NCBI GenBank assembly: GCA_024642185.1
Contig: JAHEBR010000078.1
Span: 1-7,872 of the forward strand
Reading direction: 5' to 3'
DNA from: Marivivens sp.
Lineage (GTDB): Bacteria; Pseudomonadota; Alphaproteobacteria; Rhodobacterales; Rhodobacteraceae
DNA length: 7,872 nt
Shown here: piece after piece, positions 5,871 through 7,872 of the stretch
Position numbering within the stretch: position 1 is the stretch's first letter
Layout: each line of letters begins with the position of its first letter
Notes under the pieces: generated by a model
What the model was told of the DNA's origin: nothing
The model's database searches: none
Seen by the model: only the letters and a program-made list of their open reading frames with translations
Translations under genes and position numbers: made by a program

Positions 5871-6419
5871 ATGTATCTGCTTATTCTGGGCCTTATCCTC
5901 TGGAGCGGCTCGCACCTGTTCAAACGGCTCGCGCCCGAGATGCGGTCGCAGATGTCGGATCAGGGGGCCAAGGGGCTTGTCGCGCTGGCGAGCTTTGGTG
6001 GCATCGCGCTGATGGTGATCGGCTATCGCGGCTGGGACGCGCCTGAGCTTTGGTCGCCGCCCGAGTTCCTGACCTCGGTCAACAACCTCTTCATGTTCTT
6101 GGCGGTCTATTGTTTCGTGGCGAGTTCGACAAAGCCCGCCCTTGCGCGGATGGTCCGCCACCCGATGCTGGGCGGCGTGAAGATCTGGGCCTTTGCGCAT
6201 TTGCTGGTGAATGGCGATCTGGCCTCGGTGATCCTATTCGGCGGTCTTCTCTTGTGGTCGGTCGCCTCGATGCTCTTGATCAACCGCGCCGAGCCCGAAT
6301 GGCAACGCCCCGGCCCTTCGAGCGCGGCCAATGAGATCAAGACGCTGGTTCTGACGGCGGTGATCGTTGTCGTTATCGGATATGTTCATAATTGGCTGGG
6401 ATACTGGCCCTTCGGATAA
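5871..6419 (+). CDS. NnrU-family integral membrane protein
   Basis: This 182-residue inner-membrane protein has about five hydrophobic segments: roughly residues 1-18, 35-52, 70-86, 105-135 and 158-176. It carries the NnrU signature RHPMLGGVKIWAFAHLLVNGDLAS (residues 96-119), and histidines H15, H97, H110 and H173 fall in or near the membrane segments. NnrU was named for a gene linked to nitrate/nitrite reduction, and the family also includes the haem-containing carotenoid isomerase Z-ISO, so the histidines could bind haem. The biochemical role of this bacterial member is unknown. The ATG at 5871 is chosen because GAGGGAG (5856-5862) lies eight bases upstream. A GTG at 5862 overlaps that ribosome binding site and is rejected. 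It lies between mcl2 and mch with gaps of 13 and 12 bases, so it is almost certainly co-transcribed with ethylmalonyl-CoA pathway genes. Confidence 0.88.
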   Translation: MYLLILGLILWSGSHLFKRLAPEMRSQMSDQGAKGLVALASFGGIALMVIGYRGWDAPELWSPPEFLTSVNNLFMFLAVYCFVASSTKPALARMVRHPMLGGVKIWAFAHLLVNGDLASVILFGGLLLWSVASMLLINRAEPEWQRPGPSSAANEIKTLVLTAVIVVVIGYVHNWLGYWPFG

Positions 6420-6431
6420 CAGGCGCAGCGC

Positions 6432-7399
6432 ATGACCAAGACCAACCCGGGCCGCTTCTTCGAAGATTACGCCGTCGGCCAGACGATCCGCCACGCCGTC
6501 CCGCGCACGATTCGTCGGATGCCTTTGCGCAGGCCTGTGGCCTTCCTGCCGCGCCAATGGATGATCTCTTGGCCTTTCATGTGGTCTTTGGCAAAACCGT
6601 GCCCGACGTTTCGCTCAATGCGGTCGCCAATCTCGGCTATGCCGAGGGGCGCTGGCTGGCCCCGGTATGGCCCGGCGATACGCTGACCTCGGAATCCGAG
6701 GTGATCGGGATCAAGGAAAACTCGAACGGCAAATCGGGCGTTGTCTGGGTCCGCACCACGGGGCGCAACCAGCGGGGCGAGGCTGTTCTGAGCTATGTCC
6801 GCTGGGTGATGGTCCGCAAGCGCGGCAGCGGGGCAGCGCCCGAGGCGGTGATCCCGGCGCTTTCGGGGGCTGTCGCGGCGGCGGATCTTGTGATCCCCGA
6901 GGGCCTCGATTTCACCAACTACGATTTCGAGCTGGCGGGCGAGCCGCATCGCTGGGGCGATTATGCGGTGGGCGAGGTGATTGATCATGTCGATGGCGTC
7001 ACCATCGAAGAGGCCGAGCATATGCTGGCCACCCGCCTGTGGCAGAACACCGCCAAGGTCCATTTCGACGCGACCAACCGCGAGGACGGCAAGCGGCTGA
7101 TCTATGGGGGCCATGTGATCTCGATGGCGCGGGCCTTGTCCTTCAATGGCCTTGCCAACGCGCAGATGATCGTTGGTCTCAACGGCGGGGCGCACGCCAA
7201 CCCGTGTTTTGCGGGCGACACTGTGCGCGCCTGGAGCGAGGTTCTGGACAAGGCCGAGACCGCCGCGCCGGGCGTGGGGGCGATCCGCCTGCGGCTGGTG
7301 GCGAGCAAAGGAGAGGCTGGCAAACTGCGCGGGGATGATGGAAGATATCTTCCAGAGGTTCTTCTCGACCTCGATTATTGGGCGCTGATGCCGCTTTGA
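6432..7399 (+). pseudogene. mch: Mesaconyl-CoA hydratase (beta-methylmalyl-CoA dehydratase), frameshifted near the 5' end
   Basis: Mch reversibly hydrates mesaconyl-C1-CoA to beta-methylmalyl-CoA in the ethylmalonyl-CoA pathway. The ATG at 6432 opens with the expected N-terminus (MTKTNPGRFFEDYAVGQTI, to PRT at 6501-6509). That frame then becomes unrelated and stops at 6686, after 84 codons. The rest of the protein, from SSDAFAQACG at 6512 to the TGA at 7397-7399, is intact in another frame. It includes the hydratase motif VHFD (H codon 7061-7063, D codon 7067-7069) followed by YGGH (H codon 7112-7114). Only two bases (6510-6511) stand where the family has about 20 residues, so about 58 bp appear deleted. 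Reading the second frame from an upstream ATG (6392) gives arginine-rich nonsense overlapping the previous gene. The remainder shows no decay, implying a recent event or an assembly error. The start lies 12 bases after the NnrU-like gene, and its ribosome binding site is weak. Confidence 0.85.
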
Positions 7400-7404
7400 G
7401 AATA

Positions 7405-7435
7405 TGTGATCACAGTTTTGACAGCTGTGATCACA
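7405..7435. promoter_or_regulatory. Twin TGTGATCACA operator upstream of sdhC
   Basis: Perfect TGTGATCACA palindromes at 7405-7414 and 7426-7435 have centres 21 bp apart, an exact copy of the arrangement before sucC (914-944). Outer symmetry extends to an 11-bp inverted repeat (7405-7415 against 7425-7435). The intervening 11 bases differ from the sucC copy (GTTTTGACAGC here, GGTGAAAAAAG there), so the repeat is conserved by function and not by recent duplication. It begins six bases after the mch stop and ends 151 bp before the sdhC start. The spacing implies two dimers binding the same DNA face. Confidence 0.85.
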
Positions 7436-7447
7436 ACCTGCGATTTT
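7418..7447 (+). promoter_or_regulatory. Candidate sdhC promoter P1, overlapping the twin operator
   Basis: A perfect TTGACA (7418-7423) is followed after 18 bp by GATTTT (7442-7447), a poor -10 element. The -35 sits between the two palindromes and the second palindrome falls in the spacer, a geometry that would suit repression. Transcription would start near 7454, giving a leader of about 130 bases. The perfect -35 may also be chance. Confidence 0.35.
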
Positions 7448-7493
7448 ATCGCTACCGACCGCAGAAAACCGAAGCATTCGGGCGAGTTCGGTG

Positions 7494-7523
7494 GTGACTT
7501 GGGCAAGCCGCTTGCCCTATACG
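7494..7523 (+). promoter_or_regulatory. Candidate sdhC promoter P2, with a palindrome in its spacer
   Basis: GTGACT (7494-7499) is followed after 18 bp by TATACG (7518-7523). The spacer contains a perfect hairpin-forming palindrome, GGGCAAG-CCG-CTTGCCC (7501-7517). It lacks a T-run, so it is more likely a protein-binding site than a terminator for mch. Transcription would start near 7530 with a leader of about 57 bases. In that case the twin operator lies about 95-125 bp upstream, a position compatible with activation. Confidence 0.4.
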
Positions 7524-7543
7524 AGGGTAGAACGGGGCAATGT

Positions 7544-7559
7544 GCATACAATGGTATGC
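7544..7559 (+). repeat. Inverted repeat in the sdhC leader
   Basis: GCATAC (7544-7549) and GTATGC (7554-7559) form a perfect 6-bp inverted repeat around AATG, 27 bp before the sdhC start and 14 bases before its ribosome binding site GAGGTG (7574-7579). It could be an operator just downstream of a transcription start or a leader RNA hairpin; nothing in the sequence decides between them. Confidence 0.4.
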
Positions 7560-7586
7560 CGCCCCAAGCGTAAGAGGTGAGACGCA

Positions 7587-7872
7587 ATGTCCGAAGCCAA
7601 ACGGGTTGAACGCCCGCTGTCACCCCACCTTCAGATCTATCGCTGGCACATCCCGATGCTGACCTCGATCCTGACCCGCGTGACGGGCCATGCGCTGGTG
7701 GCCGGTGTGATGCTGGGCGTGGCGTGGCTCTTGTCGGCGGCGATCTCGGACGAGGCATTTGAGACGATGAACGGCATCGCCACCTGCTGGTTCGGCGATC
7801 TGGTGTTCACCGGCACGGCTTGGGCGGTCTGGTATCACCTGCTCGCCGGCCTGCGGCACCTTTATTACGACG
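7587..7872 (+). CDS. sdhC: Succinate dehydrogenase cytochrome b556 subunit, N-terminal 95 residues (3' end outside window)
   Basis: SdhC is an inner-membrane haem b and quinone-binding anchor of respiratory complex II, which oxidises succinate to fumarate and reduces ubiquinone. The family N-terminal signature RPLSPHLQIY (residues 9-18) is present. It is followed by TSILTRVTG (26-34), whose serine and arginine line the quinone site in homologues. H84, in HLLAGLRHLYYD (84-95), is the expected haem ligand. Two hydrophobic segments are visible (about 25-52 and 72-92); the third lies past the window edge, together with some 30 residues of the usual 125-130. The ATG at 7587 has GAGGTG seven bases upstream. 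sdhD, sdhA and sdhB are expected to follow. The 187-bp upstream gap holds the same twin operator found before sucC, plus two candidate promoters and two further inverted repeats. Confidence 0.96.
   Translation, partial: MSEAKRVERPLSPHLQIYRWHIPMLTSILTRVTGHALVAGVMLGVAWLLSAAISDEAFETMNGIATCWFGDLVFTGTAWAVWYHLLAGLRHLYYD

Noticed and set aside
4994..5923. Minus-strand 309-codon open frame opposite mcl2
   Set aside because: It covers mcl2 almost exactly, is rich in R, H and G, and lacks a ribosome binding site or known domain; mcl2 is the real gene.
6392..6431. ATG at 6392 as the true start of an unbroken mch
   Set aside because: It would overlap the NnrU-like gene by 28 bases, and the residues before SSDAFA would be frame-shadow sequence (PGPLLRRLRRRPDDPPRR). 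The real N-terminus MTKTNPGRFFEDY is in a different frame from 6432.
7405..7440. Twin palindrome as a terminator for mch
   Set aside because: Although it can fold into an 11-bp stem, no T-run follows, and the same element appears upstream of sucC, where it is explained as an operator pair.
6467..7477. Minus-strand 336-codon open frame opposite mch
   Set aside because: It is a shadow of mch codons and even includes part of the sdhC operator. It does not offer an alternative explanation for the mch frame break.
1..7872. CRISPR arrays, tRNA/rRNA genes, insertion sequences, phage genes
   Set aside because: No spaced direct-repeat arrays, cloverleaf-type segments, transposase frames or terminal inverted repeats were seen; apart from four upstream gaps of about 80-190 bp and short spacers, the window is filled by the listed genes.

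Overview
The window is GC-rich, densely coding alphaproteobacterial DNA. Gene content and order (sucC, mdh, mcl2, an NnrU-like gene, mch, sdhC) closely resemble the Rhodobacter sphaeroides TCA-cycle/ethylmalonyl-CoA locus as I remember it. I therefore place the organism in the Rhodobacter/Paracoccus group (Rhodobacterales); the genus cannot be read from this sequence.

Left half, minus strand, in transcription order: mdh (4000-3038, complete) ends at a strong intrinsic terminator. A candidate promoter then starts a two-gene unit, pepT (2922-1690) and a class I SAM-dependent methyltransferase (1669-1004). A 186-bp regulatory gap follows, and then sucC, whose 3' end lies outside the window (817-1). 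Right half, plus strand: a TauE/SafE-family permease (4171-4914) diverges from mdh. Next comes a tight run of mcl2 (4997-5857), an NnrU-family membrane protein (5871-6419) and mch (6432-7399). A 187-bp regulatory gap leads into sdhC (7587 onward, cut by the window end).

The metabolic genes form one logical set. Mch and malyl-CoA lyase (not in this window) turn mesaconyl-C1-CoA into propionyl-CoA and glyoxylate. Mcl2 hydrolyses malyl-CoA to malate, and Mdh oxidises malate. Propionyl-CoA enters as succinyl-CoA, which succinyl-CoA synthetase (SucCD) and succinate dehydrogenase (Sdh) process. The window thus collects the exit points of the ethylmalonyl-CoA pathway and the TCA enzymes that receive its products.

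Two observations stand out. (1) The same twin operator, TGTGATCACA-N11-TGTGATCACA with 21-bp centre spacing, occurs once upstream of sucC and once upstream of sdhC, and nowhere else that I could find in the window. This points to a dedicated TCA-cycle regulator; a GntR-family AkgR-type protein is my best guess. (2) mch is broken near its 5' end. About 58 bp that the family normally has appear to be missing at 6510-6512, which shifts the frame while the rest of the gene is intact. This is either a recent loss of a central pathway step or an assembly defect.
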